Assembly (NCBI GenBank): GCA_028703495.1
Contig: JAQVMT010000009.1
Span: 1-64,000, forward strand
Reading direction: 5' to 3'
Source of the DNA: Clostridia bacterium
GTDB taxonomy: Bacteria; Bacillota; Clostridia; Christensenellales; CAG-314
Length of the DNA stretch: 64,000 nt
Below the pieces are notes generated by a model, which saw nothing but the letters and a program-made list of their open reading frames with translations, did no database searches and was not told the origin of the DNA. The position numbers and the translations under genes are program-made. This document shows, piece after piece, positions 38,812 through 48,372 of the stretch. Each line of letters begins with the position of its first letter. Position 1 is the stretch's first letter.

Positions 38812-40227
38812 TTACTTGTTATATTTCAAGACGGGGTGTCTTGCGGCTTGTACCTCATCGACTCTGCCGATAGCGGTGCTGATCGGGGCATCGTGAAGCT
38901 CCTGCGGGTTTGTGTAAAGCTTGTCGTAAATCTTTAGCATTGCATCCGCGGCATACTCCAAGGTTTCCTTGCTTTCGGTTTCGGTCGGTTCGAACATCAA
39001 TGCTTCGTGTACGATAAGAGGGAAGTACATTGTCGGCGGATGGATACCGAAGTCAAGCAAGGCCTTGCTTATATCCAACGCGCTTACGCCCGTTTCATGC
39101 TTGATATTTTCGGCGGTAAGCACAAATTCGTGCATACAAATCCTGTCGTATGCCACCGGGTATTTATCTTTGAGCAGTGCCAACAGATAGTTCGCGTTAA
39201 GCACAGCCAGCTCGCTTGCATCCAAAAGTCCGTCCGCGCCTAAGGTTACGATATAAACGGCGGATCTAAGTGCGACAAGGAAGTTGCCGCCGAAAGACTT
39301 GACCTTTCCGATAGACTTGCTTGCGGTGTCTTTGGGGAGCTTACTTCCGTAAACGCCCAGAGGTAGGAATTTGCAAAGAGCCTTCTTACAGCCGACGGGA
39401 CCGCAGCCGGGACCGCCACCGCCGTGAGGCGCGGAGAAGGTTTTGTGCAGGTTAAGGTGAACGACGTCGAAGCCCATATCGCCGGGACGGCAGATTCCCA
39501 TAACCGCGTTCAAATTCGCTCCGTCATAGTACATAAGACCGCCTGCCTTATGAACGATTTCGCAAATTTCTGTGATGTTTCTGTCGAAAAGTCCCACAGT
39601 ATTGGGGTTGGTCAGCATCAAGCCCGCGGTTTTTTCGCAAACCAAAGTCTTCAAAGCCTCGATGTCCACTCCGCCTTCACTATTGCTCGGAACGGTAACG
39701 ATTTCGAAGCCGCACATATTCGCACTTGCGGGGTTTGTGCCGTGTGCAGAATCGGGCACCAAAATCTGTTTGCGTCCGAAGTCTTTATTGTATTTGTGAT
39801 AAGCCTTGATAAGCTGCATTCCCGTAAACTCGCCGTGTGCACCTGCCGCAGGTTGAAGTGTTATCGCATCCATACCCGTGATTTCGCACAGATAATCGCT
39901 TAACATATTCAAAGCATCCGTCCAACCGCGTACGGTTTCCTTGGGTTGAGTGGGGTGAATGGCGGTAAAGCCCTCAAAAGCCGCGACAGCCTCGTTAAGC
40001 TTGGGATTGTATTTCATCGTACAGCTTCCCAACGGATAAAATCCGTCGTCAACTCCGTGCGCAAGCTTACTTAGTCCTGTATAATGCCTTACGACATCGA
40101 TTTCGGCAACCTCGGGAAGGTCGATTTCCTCCCTGTATTCGGGAAGCTTATACTCGGCGATGTTCATCTCCGGCAAGGTAAGAGCGCGTCTGCCGTTGAC
40201 GACGCTTTTTTCAAAAATCAGTTGCAT
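38812..40227 (-). CDS. gcvPB: Glycine dehydrogenase (decarboxylating) subunit 2
   Basis: PLGSCTMKYNPKLNE, QPAAGAHGEFTGM, NLHKTFSAPHGGGGPGCGPVG. Confidence 0.95.
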   Translation of the reverse strand: MQLIFEKSVVNGRRALTLPEMNIAEYKLPEYREEIDLPEVAEIDVVRHYTGLSKLAHGVDDGFYPLGSCTMKYNPKLNEAVAAFEGFTAIHPTQPKETVRGWTDALNMLSDYLCEITGMDAITLQPAAGAHGEFTGMQLIKAYHKYNKDFGRKQILVPDSAHGTNPASANMCGFEIVTVPSNSEGGVDIEALKTLVCEKTAGLMLTNPNTVGLFDRNITEICEIVHKAGGLMYYDGANLNAVMGICRPGDMGFDVVHLNLHKTFSAPHGGGGPGCGPVGCKKALCKFLPLGVYGSKLPKDTASKSIGKVKSFGGNFLVALRSAVYIVTLGADGLLDASELAVLNANYLLALLKDKYPVAYDRICMHEFVLTAENIKHETGVSALDISKALLDFGIHPPTMYFPLIVHEALMFEPTETESKETLEYAADAMLKIYDKLYTNPQELHDAPISTAIGRVDEVQAARHPVLKYNK

Positions 40228-41540
40228 GACGCTACCTCCTTAATTACTTTTATCACGGTGTCGAGCTGTTCGATTGAGGGCTTTTCGGTTACGCACCAAA
40301 GCAAAGTCCTTTCGTCAAGCTCGAGTCCGCCCAAGCAACCTTCTTTGAGCAATCTCTTGTTGAGCTTTGCAACGTTGAGTTTGCACTCTGTAACAAACTC
40401 ATGGAAGAACTCACCCTTGTATTTAAGAGTAAATCCGTCGATTGCAGTCAAACGCTCCATAAAGTAATGCGCCTTGGAAACGCTCTGCTTCGCGACGTTG
40501 ATAAACTCCTTTCCCATAAGCGACAGATATACCGTTGCCGTCAAAGCGCAATGCGCCTCGTTGGAGCAGATACTACTCAAAGCCTTTTCTCTGCGAATAT
40601 GCTGTTCGCGTGCTTGAAGCGTCAAGACATAGGCTTTATTTCCCCTGTTGTCCACGGTTTCGCCCACGATTCTGCCGGGCATACGTCTTTGCATAGCCGT
40701 CTTGCAGGTCATTATTCCCAAGTACGGTCCGCCGAAGCCCATCGAAATGCCCAAAGGCTGTCCTTCGCCCACCGCGATGTCTGCGCCGTCGGCTGCCGCC
40801 GTAGGCAACAAAGCCGCCGCAACGGGATTAAAGATATAGACAAATTTAACCTTTCTTTCGCTTGTAAGAGCACCGACCGCTTTCATATCCTCGATTAAAC
40901 CGAAGTAATTCGGACTTTGAGCGTAAACGCCGGCGACCGTGTCATCGATAGCATTTTCCAATGCGCATAAATCGATTTTGCCGTTCGAGCCCTCGGGAAC
41001 GCATACGATCTCAAAATCGCCTGCAGTCGCATAGGTTTCGATGACGGCGGTGTACTGCGGATTAACCGCACCCGCGATGATCATCTTGCGCTTTTTGTCG
41101 CAACACATATGCATAGCTTCCGCGCAAGCCGTTGCACCATCGTATACCGATGCGTTGCTGATGTCCATTCCCGTGAGCATACACATATACGACTGATACT
41201 CGAATATGCTTTGCAGTATTCCCTGGGAGATTTCAGGCTGGTAAGGTGTGTAAGCCGTCAAAAACTCCGAACGGTTTACGAGCGCGGGCAGTGTCGGCGG
41301 TATAAAGTGGTCATAGCTTCCCGCTCCCCGAAGTATTGTGTCGATAACCACGTTTTTCTTTGCCATCGACTTGAATTTATTGTATGCCTCGAACTGGCTG
41401 ACTCCCTCGGGAATGTTCAGCGGCTCGGTGCGCCTAATGCTTTTATCGACATCGTTGAACAAATCCTTTACGGACTCGACTCCGACGCGTTGTAGCATAT
41501 CGCGTACATCTTCCGATGTGTGCGGCGTGTATTTTGCCAT
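40218..41540 (-). CDS. gcvPA: Glycine dehydrogenase (decarboxylating) subunit 1
   Basis: YTPYQPEISQGILQSIFEYQSYMCMLTGMDISNASVYDGATA, ICSNEAHCALTATVYLSLMG; overlaps gcvPB by a few bases. Confidence 0.95.
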   Translation of the reverse strand: MAKYTPHTSEDVRDMLQRVGVESVKDLFNDVDKSIRRTEPLNIPEGVSQFEAYNKFKSMAKKNVVIDTILRGAGSYDHFIPPTLPALVNRSEFLTAYTPYQPEISQGILQSIFEYQSYMCMLTGMDISNASVYDGATACAEAMHMCCDKKRKMIIAGAVNPQYTAVIETYATAGDFEIVCVPEGSNGKIDLCALENAIDDTVAGVYAQSPNYFGLIEDMKAVGALTSERKVKFVYIFNPVAAALLPTAAADGADIAVGEGQPLGISMGFGGPYLGIMTCKTAMQRRMPGRIVGETVDNRGNKAYVLTLQAREQHIRREKALSSICSNEAHCALTATVYLSLMGKEFINVAKQSVSKAHYFMERLTAIDGFTLKYKGEFFHEFVTECKLNVAKLNKRLLKEGCLGGLELDERTLLWCVTEKPSIEQLDTVIKVIKEVASCN

Positions 41541-41565
41541 ATACTATCCTCCGATTAATCTATGA

Positions 41566-41925
41566 TTATTGCTGACTTTCCACGTAGCTTTTATACTCTG
41601 CTTCGTCCATAAGGTCGTCTTGAAGCTTGGTAAACTCGATCTCGGCAATCCAAGAATCGTAGGGAGCCTCGTTGATCTTTTCGGGAGCATCCAAAAGCTC
41701 CTCGTTTACGGCAACAACCTTGCCCGAGCAACCAGCGAATACTTCGCTTACCGCTTTTACCGATTCGATGTCGGTGTAAGCCTTGCCGATTACGACTTCC
41801 GTGCCGATTTCGGGAAGATTTACAAATACGATATCACCCAACTGCTCCTGTGCGTAGTCACTTACGCCTACTTTTGCCTTTTTTCCGTTAACGTCAATCC
41901 ATTCATGCGTCTTTAAAAATTTCAT
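41566..41925 (-). CDS. gcvH: Glycine cleavage system H protein
   Basis: KTHEWIDVNGKKAKVGVSDYAQEQLGDIVFVNLPEIG, lipoyl site IESVKAVSEVFA. Confidence 0.96.
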   Translation of the reverse strand: MKFLKTHEWIDVNGKKAKVGVSDYAQEQLGDIVFVNLPEIGTEVVIGKAYTDIESVKAVSEVFAGCSGKVVAVNEELLDAPEKINEAPYDSWIAEIEFTKLQDDLMDEAEYKSYVESQQ

Positions 41926-42111
41926 AATATTTCTCCTATTAATTATTGTATTCCTGTAAGTGTCGATTGTATATCAATATTGCCGTTCTATCGTTACGAC
42001 CTAGTTTTCACGCTTTAACCAAACTCGGCTCGCAATATCGGTGTTACCTTGTGGATTCCGATTAAAAAGCCAAGGTGCACGACAAATTGGCAATAATTGT
42101 TGCGTGTATGC

Positions 42112-43188
42112 TTACGCTTGCGCTCTCTTATAGAAAGGCATTTTGATAATCTCGGCTTTAAGAAGCTTTCCTCTTACATCGATGTAGACGAAGGGTCCGT
42201 CGAAATCTCTGATTATTCTTACCATGGCGATAGCTTCGTTCAGAGTGGGGCTCATAGTGCCGGTAGTGACGAAGCCGATTTCGTTATTGTTTTCATCGTA
42301 AACCTTGGAGCCTTCACGCGCAATTCCTCTGTCAATTAGCTTCACGCCCTTTCTTCTCCAAGCGGGAGGATTGTCCAAAAGTGCCTGTTTTCCGACAAAT
42401 TCGGGTTTGTCCATCTTGATAAAAATGTTCAGTGCCAATTCGTGCGCTCTGTAATCCTCCGAAAGCTCGTGTCCGTAAAGAGGCAAGCAAGCCTCGAAAC
42501 GCAGAGTATCTCTTGCGCCCAAGCCGCAGCAGAGTAAGCCGTATTCCTTACCTGCTTCGATAATGGCTTCGAACACCTTGCCGATATTCACGTCCTCGGT
42601 ATAAATCTCAAAGCCGTCCTCGCCCGTATAACCGGTGCGAGAAATCAATGCGTCGCAACCTAAAAGCTTAGTTGTCACGAAGGTATAGTACTTTTGCGGG
42701 ATTGCATCGGTAAGCTTACTCAAAACCTTCTCGGCGTTGCGTCCCTGCAGTGCAACCTGACCGATTTTGTCCGAAGGATTGGTAAAAGTAACATCGCCGA
42801 TCAGGTGCATTTGCGCCCATTTAGCGTCTTTTTCGCAGTTGCTTGCATTGACAACCAGCATATATTCTTCTTCGCTCAATCTGTAAACCAATAAATCGTC
42901 TACGACTCCGCCTCTTTCGTTGAGCATAAGCGTATACTTCACCTGTCCGTCAACCATTGTCGAAATGTCGTTGGTAACCAAATGATTAACGCAAGCCGTC
43001 GCGTCCTTTCCGCAGATTAAAAACTCACCCATGTGAGAAACGTCGAAAATTCCTACATTTTCTCTTACGCAATTATGCTCGGCTTTGATACCTGCCTCAT
43101 ACTGAACAGGCAACATATAGCCTGCAAATTCTACGATTTTGCCGCCGTGAGCAACATGGTTCTCGTATAACGGTGTTTTCTTACTCAT
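42112..43188 (-). CDS. gcvT: Aminomethyltransferase (glycine cleavage T protein)
   Basis: LYENHVAHGGKIVEFAGYMLPVQYEAGIKAEHNCVRENVGIFDVSHMGE, ISRTGYTGEDGFEIY; ATG at 43188 after GAGGAGA RBS. Confidence 0.95.
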   Translation of the reverse strand: MSKKTPLYENHVAHGGKIVEFAGYMLPVQYEAGIKAEHNCVRENVGIFDVSHMGEFLICGKDATACVNHLVTNDISTMVDGQVKYTLMLNERGGVVDDLLVYRLSEEEYMLVVNASNCEKDAKWAQMHLIGDVTFTNPSDKIGQVALQGRNAEKVLSKLTDAIPQKYYTFVTTKLLGCDALISRTGYTGEDGFEIYTEDVNIGKVFEAIIEAGKEYGLLCCGLGARDTLRFEACLPLYGHELSEDYRAHELALNIFIKMDKPEFVGKQALLDNPPAWRRKGVKLIDRGIAREGSKVYDENNNEIGFVTTGTMSPTLNEAIAMVRIIRDFDGPFVYIDVRGKLLKAEIIKMPFYKRAQA

Positions 43189-43286
43189 TTTACATCTCCT
43201 CATAACATTATATTATATATTCAAGCACGAGTCGCGTTTTCGCGCCTTCGTATTAAACTCGATCAAACTCGTCGCTTGTTGCAGAT

Positions 43287-44654
43287 TTATTCCGCGGCTT
43301 CTGCCGCTTCCTTGGGGGCGTTGATCAACGTGACGTATACCGAAAAGACACTATCGTCGAAGTGTATTACCAGATCGCCCGCATATTTTTCGGCGATAAC
43401 CCCTACGCTTCGGAGTCCGATTCCGCCTTCGCCTTCCTTTGTGGTGAGGTACTTGCCTCCGGGTGCAACCTTAACCTTGCCGTAAAAGCCGTTGACAATC
43501 GAAATAAGCAGTTTGTCGTCAACATATTTGCACTTAAACTCGACCTTTTTGTCCTGCAAGGCATGGTTGTCCTCATCAACCGCACGGAAAGCATTCTCCA
43601 ATAGATTACCCAAAACTATGGATAGATCCAAGCTGTCGATATTCTCGAAGTCGTCGGGTATATTGACAGTTGCGACAAAATTAATGTTTTTTTCCTTTGC
43701 CAGCGTGTAAAAGTTGCTCAAGACGGCGTTTACGGTTCCGTTCGGGCAGAATCGAACGACGCCTGCGCTTGCGATACTTGCCTCGATCATGTTCAGATAA
43801 TCGGCGATTTCCTCTCGCTTGCCCTCCTGATTGAGAGCGGCAATTACATTGAGATGGTGGTGAAAGTCGTGTCGTATGATTCGGGATTTATCCAAACTCT
43901 CTCGAAGCATCGTGTAATACTGACGTTGCATATCGAAAAGCTTGTTCATCGACTGCAATTGAGTGTTTTTTTCGTAGTTCCGCGCACTTACGACCAGGTA
44001 CTTCGAAATTATTTGGAACAGAACCGTTCCGAACACAATCCAAAAGAGCATAGACAGTAGCTGCAAATTCTCCTGCAGCTCAAGCATATTCGGAACATAC
44101 AGTAAAACCGTTGCGATGGATACAATCGACGGGTAAACCGAAAGCTGAACCCAAAGCGTTGCGTTGGGACTTATTTCAAGACCGGTAAGTACTCTCGGAC
44201 GGATTAACGTGTAACCCAATACCACTCCGACTATGCAAAAAGCCGTGCGGAATAGGAGGATAAACCAAGATAGGTAGGGAGCATAGCCGTAGTATGTCCC
44301 AATAAAGTTGGTAATAATGTGCGAAAAAGCGACGAGATTCCAGTACGTCATCAATACAGAGGTGAAAAAGAATATCTTCCGTTGAACGCTCCCTTCAAAC
44401 AGGTACAGCACCGCAACAATGGCGATTACCGAAAAGAAGAAGGAATAGTAGTTCGAAGAATTATTGATTGTCATCGTCAATGCCGATAATGCGCCGAGTA
44501 CAATAGAGAAAATGGCATTGCGGAATATTCCCTGCTTTTGATCCGAGTCGGTCAAAAACATTGAACACATCAATACGATGAAGAATATTCCCGTGGATTC
44601 GGATAAGAACAATATCCCGAATCCGACGTGCGTGGTTGTCGCTAAAACCATCAT
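43287..44654 (-). CDS. AgrC-like sensor histidine kinase (HPK10/GHKL type)
   Basis: Multiple N-terminal TM segments, H-box IIRHDFHHHLNVIAALNQEG, N-box SIVLGNLLENAFRAVDE, G-box GGIGLRSV. Confidence 0.85.
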   Translation of the reverse strand: MMVLATTTHVGFGILFLSESTGIFFIVLMCSMFLTDSDQKQGIFRNAIFSIVLGALSALTMTINNSSNYYSFFFSVIAIVAVLYLFEGSVQRKIFFFTSVLMTYWNLVAFSHIITNFIGTYYGYAPYLSWFILLFRTAFCIVGVVLGYTLIRPRVLTGLEISPNATLWVQLSVYPSIVSIATVLLYVPNMLELQENLQLLSMLFWIVFGTVLFQIISKYLVVSARNYEKNTQLQSMNKLFDMQRQYYTMLRESLDKSRIIRHDFHHHLNVIAALNQEGKREEIADYLNMIEASIASAGVVRFCPNGTVNAVLSNFYTLAKEKNINFVATVNIPDDFENIDSLDLSIVLGNLLENAFRAVDEDNHALQDKKVEFKCKYVDDKLLISIVNGFYGKVKVAPGGKYLTTKEGEGGIGLRSVGVIAEKYAGDLVIHFDDSVFSVYVTLINAPKEAAEAAE

Positions 44655-44767
44655 TAACTCCGTTATGTTAGGTGCGGTGTAACCGTTTCACGATACTCTC
44701 GGAATTGCTTTTCGTAAGCCAAGCCGAGCTTCTAAGTCGATATCCGAAGTCATCGGAGCCGACCATA

Positions 44768-45490
44768 TCAATTCTGCTTGTCAAGCAGATAATCGTAGTA
44801 GCATTTTTTCTTTGCAGGCAGAGCATCTCTTGGAATCGGAATAATTTCGCCCGTTGTCATTATGAATTTATAATCGGTCAATTTCTTGATGAAATTCATA
44901 TTTACCAAATAGCTCTTGTGGCACCGTAGCATAAACGGATAGTCCTCAAGCAATAGATTGTATTCGTCGAGCTTGCTGTAGGTTGTCATTACGGTTTGAT
45001 CCTTCATATGGAACAGCAGACGTTTGTCCTGAGACTCGATAAACACGATTTTATTGACGGGGACAGACACGTTGACGCCGTTATAGCGAACGTTTACGCT
45101 TTCGGAAATAGCCTTGGACAGTGTATTAACGTACTTATCAAGCAAATTGCCGAGTTTTTCGTTAGTTACAGGCTTCAAAATGTATCCCAAGGCATCCACG
45201 GAATAACCATCCACGGCAAACTCACTTGACGAGCTGTAAAACACGATGCAAACCTTTTTGTCCTTTTCGCGGATTATTTTTGCAACCGTCATCCCGTTCT
45301 TCCCTCCCAACATTATGTCGAGAAAGATTAAATCGTAATGCCTGATTTTTGCGGCGTCCAAAAGTGTTTCGCCGCTGTTGTGAAGTTCGGTGACAATTTG
45401 AATTTCCGTTGCACCGAAATAGTCGGTCACATGCCTTAGCAACAGCTCTCTTTCATAGTCGTTATCTTCGCATATTGCAATATTTAACAT
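44768..45490 (-). CDS. LytTR-family response regulator (AgrA-like)
   Basis: Receiver NIAICEDNDYERELLL...DLIFLDIMLGGKNGM; LytTR IVFIESQDKRLLFHMKDQTVMTTYSKLDEYNLLLEDYPFMLRCHKSYLVNMNFI. Confidence 0.92.
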   Translation of the reverse strand: MLNIAICEDNDYERELLLRHVTDYFGATEIQIVTELHNSGETLLDAAKIRHYDLIFLDIMLGGKNGMTVAKIIREKDKKVCIVFYSSSSEFAVDGYSVDALGYILKPVTNEKLGNLLDKYVNTLSKAISESVNVRYNGVNVSVPVNKIVFIESQDKRLLFHMKDQTVMTTYSKLDEYNLLLEDYPFMLRCHKSYLVNMNFIKKLTDYKFIMTTGEIIPIPRDALPAKKKCYYDYLLDKQN

Positions 45491-45754
45491 TTTGCCATAC
45501 CTCCCTTATACAATTAAACCACATAACATTATAAACTAAATCCGCATAAAACACAAACGATTAATTAACCTTCCGTCCATTTTTTGCTTTATTGATGTAG
45601 CGGCTTGAATAAACCGACTTTTTGCTTTCTGCAAATACAACTTTATGCTAAAGCACTTATTCTTTCGAATATTTTACGAAAACGCAAAGAAATAAACAAT
45701 TATTTGACTCCCGTCATATTTGGTGTACAGGATGTAATTTTTATTTCGTGAAAC

Positions 45755-45783
45755 GCTTGACAAAGCTTGATTGTTCATTTACA
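45755..45783 (+). promoter_or_regulatory. Sigma-A-like promoter of the 45849 gene
   Basis: TTGACA, 17 nt, TACAAT upstream of ATG 45849 with GGAGG RBS. Confidence 0.55.
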
Positions 45784-45848
45784 ATATATATCAATAATCG
45801 TGATATTTCGTTGGGTATGATATTGCGAAAAGTAATGGAGGAACCTAA

Positions 45849-46598
45849 ATGGGCTCGATGTTTATGTCCGGTAACAATGAAAAGACTCCCGAGGAGTTGA
45901 AGAGGAACAAGAAAATTCTCGCTATCGTATTATCGATTTTTGTCGGGGTTATGTTGATTTTCGTTGCAATTATCGTATATCAGAATGTTAGAGATGTAAA
46001 CTATTCAAATGTACCGCAAGCTGATATGATAGAGCTGTGCAAGAATTTGAGCGAATCTAATTACCTCGATTCGGACGGTAAAAGTAGCACCGGCGTTAAG
46101 GTCAATGATACGGTTTATTACAGTTATGCAGCGTACACCGAGCGAGTTGAAATTACACGAGGCAATATTCTCGTCACGCTCTATAGTGGTATGATTACAA
46201 TAGATTTTAGAGACGGCTATATCGCAGCAGGGGAGGAATATTATTATAGCTATAGGCTAAACTTGTCTTACAATGAGCTGCCAATTATTGGTTTGTTAAT
46301 GTCCCCGAGCTTTAACAAAAGCAAGACCTATTTTAGCAAGCATAAAATTGCTTATGACAGAAATGGTAAGAGAGCGGATACTTATGTTAAAATGGATGCA
46401 GGTGAAGAGAATGGCTTGTTAACCAATGAGATGGCACAGGAGCTAGTGGACGGAAGATGGTCTGTCGTGCTGGATATGCTCGCTGATTTCGATGCGTATC
46501 TGGAAAATCGCGGATACGATTTCAAAGTTGCGGATATGGCACCTGATTATAATTTGGAGGATATTCCGAAGGTAAGAGTGGGCGGTTTTGATTGGTAA
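45849..46598 (+). CDS. Membrane-anchored protein of unknown function
   Basis: KILAIVLSIFVGVMLIFVAIIVYQ TM near the N terminus; clean RBS GGAGG. Confidence 0.6.
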   Translation: MGSMFMSGNNEKTPEELKRNKKILAIVLSIFVGVMLIFVAIIVYQNVRDVNYSNVPQADMIELCKNLSESNYLDSDGKSSTGVKVNDTVYYSYAAYTERVEITRGNILVTLYSGMITIDFRDGYIAAGEEYYYSYRLNLSYNELPIIGLLMSPSFNKSKTYFSKHKIAYDRNGKRADTYVKMDAGEENGLLTNEMAQELVDGRWSVVLDMLADFDAYLENRGYDFKVADMAPDYNLEDIPKVRVGGFDW

Positions 46599-46728
46599 CG
46601 TTTTGACGGAGATTGGATTGTCATCCTTTTTAGTCGTAGGAATGATTCTCGGTGAATAGTGAAGGCTATTGCCATGCGAAAGCAAAAAAGTATTATTTGA
46701 TTCATATTCAGCTTCATACATAAAGCAA

Positions 46729-46762
46729 AACGCTCAACCGTAATGCGATTGAGCGTTTTTCG
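46729..46762 (+). terminator. Intrinsic terminator
   Basis: AACGCTCAA-ccgtaatgcga-TTGAGCGTTTTT. Confidence 0.85.
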
Positions 46763-46834
46763 TGCTGTTTTATTTGGCTCATTGCTTATCTATAACCTCG
46801 CGACTTTTTTGTCATTTTTCTATCAATAAGTGCG

Positions 46835-47010
46835 GTTGAACACATAGGTTCGCCCCTACATTATTAAGGAAGATATGCATTATGTCAGCTCGAGAACACA
46901 GCGTTGTAAATGGAACACGGGCGAACACATAGGTTCGCCCCTACATAATTAAGAGAAATGTTTTTGCTTCGTGTCAGCTCGAGAACACAGCATTGCTGTC
47001 TTGATAATTC
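46835..47010. repeat. Two tandem units (offset 85 bp) containing the dispersed palindrome plus GTCAGCTCGAGAACACAGC
   Basis: CACATAGGTTCGCCCCTACAT at about 46841 and 46926, each followed by TGTCAGCTCGAGAACACAGC. Confidence 0.85.
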
Positions 47011-47045
47011 TCTTCTTTGTTGTAAAAACACAGCGTTGACGACGG

Positions 47046-47999
47046 TTACTTTGTGAAATAGCCGATTATTTCGTTGGTTGTGGAGATTAGCACGAAGGAA
47101 GAGGGATATTTTTTAGCGATTCGTTCGAATGTGCCGATTTGTTTTTTGCTGATTACTGTCATAAGCACGGACTTGTCTCTGCCGCTGTACGCGCCTGTGG
47201 CTTTGGATACGGTAACGCCTCTGTTGAGCTTTTTAATGATGTCGCGGCAAAAGTCGTCGGCTTGCTCGGTAACGATTTCCACTCGATATGCCGTTCGCAT
47301 ACCTTTTAGAATTCGGTCGCAAACGGTTGTGGACATAAAGACGTTTATTACCGAATACATTATCGGATCCAGCGCATGAACGAATTTGACCGAGAGTGAA
47401 GCATCCTCATAGCCCGCAGTGTACTCAGGCCAAAAGACAATGAACGATGACGCTATTACCACGACGTCCATGGCAAAGCTCAACCATGCTACACTCATGT
47501 GCGGATTTTTCTTTTGTATGATGCTCGCAATCGTAAGTGTGCCGTCCATAACGCCGTATTTTTTTATGGTTGTGCCGAATACAAAGCCGCCAAGTGTTCC
47601 TCCGATTATCGCCGCAAATATCTTCGTTACCTTATCTCCGTTGTCCGCGATATACTGAATACAATCGGTTTTTCCGAGAATTACCTCGAATAAGCTCGTC
47701 GATACAGTCAATGTCAGCACTACCAACGTGTGATCGAGATCCAAGAATATGAAAGCCAGAATCAATACCGGAATGCTTATCAGAATTACCACAAAGCCCA
47801 TCGGGAATCCCGTCTTCGATTCAATCATACTTCCGATTCCGTACAATCCGCCGGGGGCGAAGTTATTCGGTATAATAAATACATAATATACAATCGCCGT
47901 CAAAGCGCATAATAATATTAATCCGCCGAATCGGGTAATCCATCCCAGTGGCGAACGATGTGGCAATTTAAAACGACTTCTTAATTCTTCCTTTACCAT
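47046..47999 (-). CDS. YitT-family membrane protein (DUF161/DUF2179)
   Basis: YYVFIIPNNFAPGGLYGIGSMI, GGTLGGFVFGTTIKKYGVMDGT; C-terminal DUF2179-like TAYRVEIVTEQADDFC..INRGVT-like. Confidence 0.9.
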   Translation of the reverse strand: MVKEELRSRFKLPHRSPLGWITRFGGLILLCALTAIVYYVFIIPNNFAPGGLYGIGSMIESKTGFPMGFVVILISIPVLILAFIFLDLDHTLVVLTLTVSTSLFEVILGKTDCIQYIADNGDKVTKIFAAIIGGTLGGFVFGTTIKKYGVMDGTLTIASIIQKKNPHMSVAWLSFAMDVVVIASSFIVFWPEYTAGYEDASLSVKFVHALDPIMYSVINVFMSTTVCDRILKGMRTAYRVEIVTEQADDFCRDIIKKLNRGVTVSKATGAYSGRDKSVLMTVISKKQIGTFERIAKKYPSSFVLISTTNEIIGYFTK

Positions 48000-48079
48000 T
48001 ACAATCTCCTGTTGCTAATTTGTGCAAGACTTGTTCAGCATTATTATGCGCACTCTTGCGCGGTGTTACGACATAAATA

Positions 48080-48325
48080 TATTCAATTATGTTTGTGATA
48101 AGACTTACCCCAAAAGCGTAAGCGATATTATATTCGCTTCAGGTTCGAAGTAAGACTTACCCCAAAAGTTCAAGCGTTGTTGAGTTAACTTTATGTTTGA
48201 GATAAGACTTTTCCACAAAGCACTTGCCTTATTGATTTAACTTTATGTTTGAGATAAGACTTTTCCACAAAGCACTTGCTATTGATTTAACTTTATGTTT
48301 GAGATAAGACTTATCCAAAAAATAA
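48080..48325. repeat. Five-unit tandem repeat of about 52-bp period
   Basis: TAAGACTT at 48099, 48151, 48203, 48255 and 48305 (steps 52, 52, 52, 50); units 3-5 share TTTAACTTTATGTTTGAGATAAGACTT. Confidence 0.9.
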
Positions 48326-48355
48326 ACGGCTCGCAAAAAGCAAGCCGTTATAATC
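48325..48355 (-). terminator. Terminator of the PFOR gene
   Basis: Minus strand AACGGCTTGC-ttttt-GCGAGCCGTTTATTTTTT. Confidence 0.8.
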
Positions 48356-48372
48356 TTTGCATTGCTAAAAGC

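Noticed and set aside
43189-43290. Glycine riboswitch upstream of gcvT
   Set aside because: The gap to the neighbouring gene is short and I could not see the conserved glycine-aptamer motifs.
46835-46945. tRNA fragment suggested by GGTTCGCCCCTACA (T-arm-like GGTTCG)
   Set aside because: Part of the dispersed palindromic repeat; no acceptor stem or anticodon arm.
48080-48325. CRISPR array
   Set aside because: Units are repetitive across almost their full length, with no variable spacers; a plain tandem repeat.
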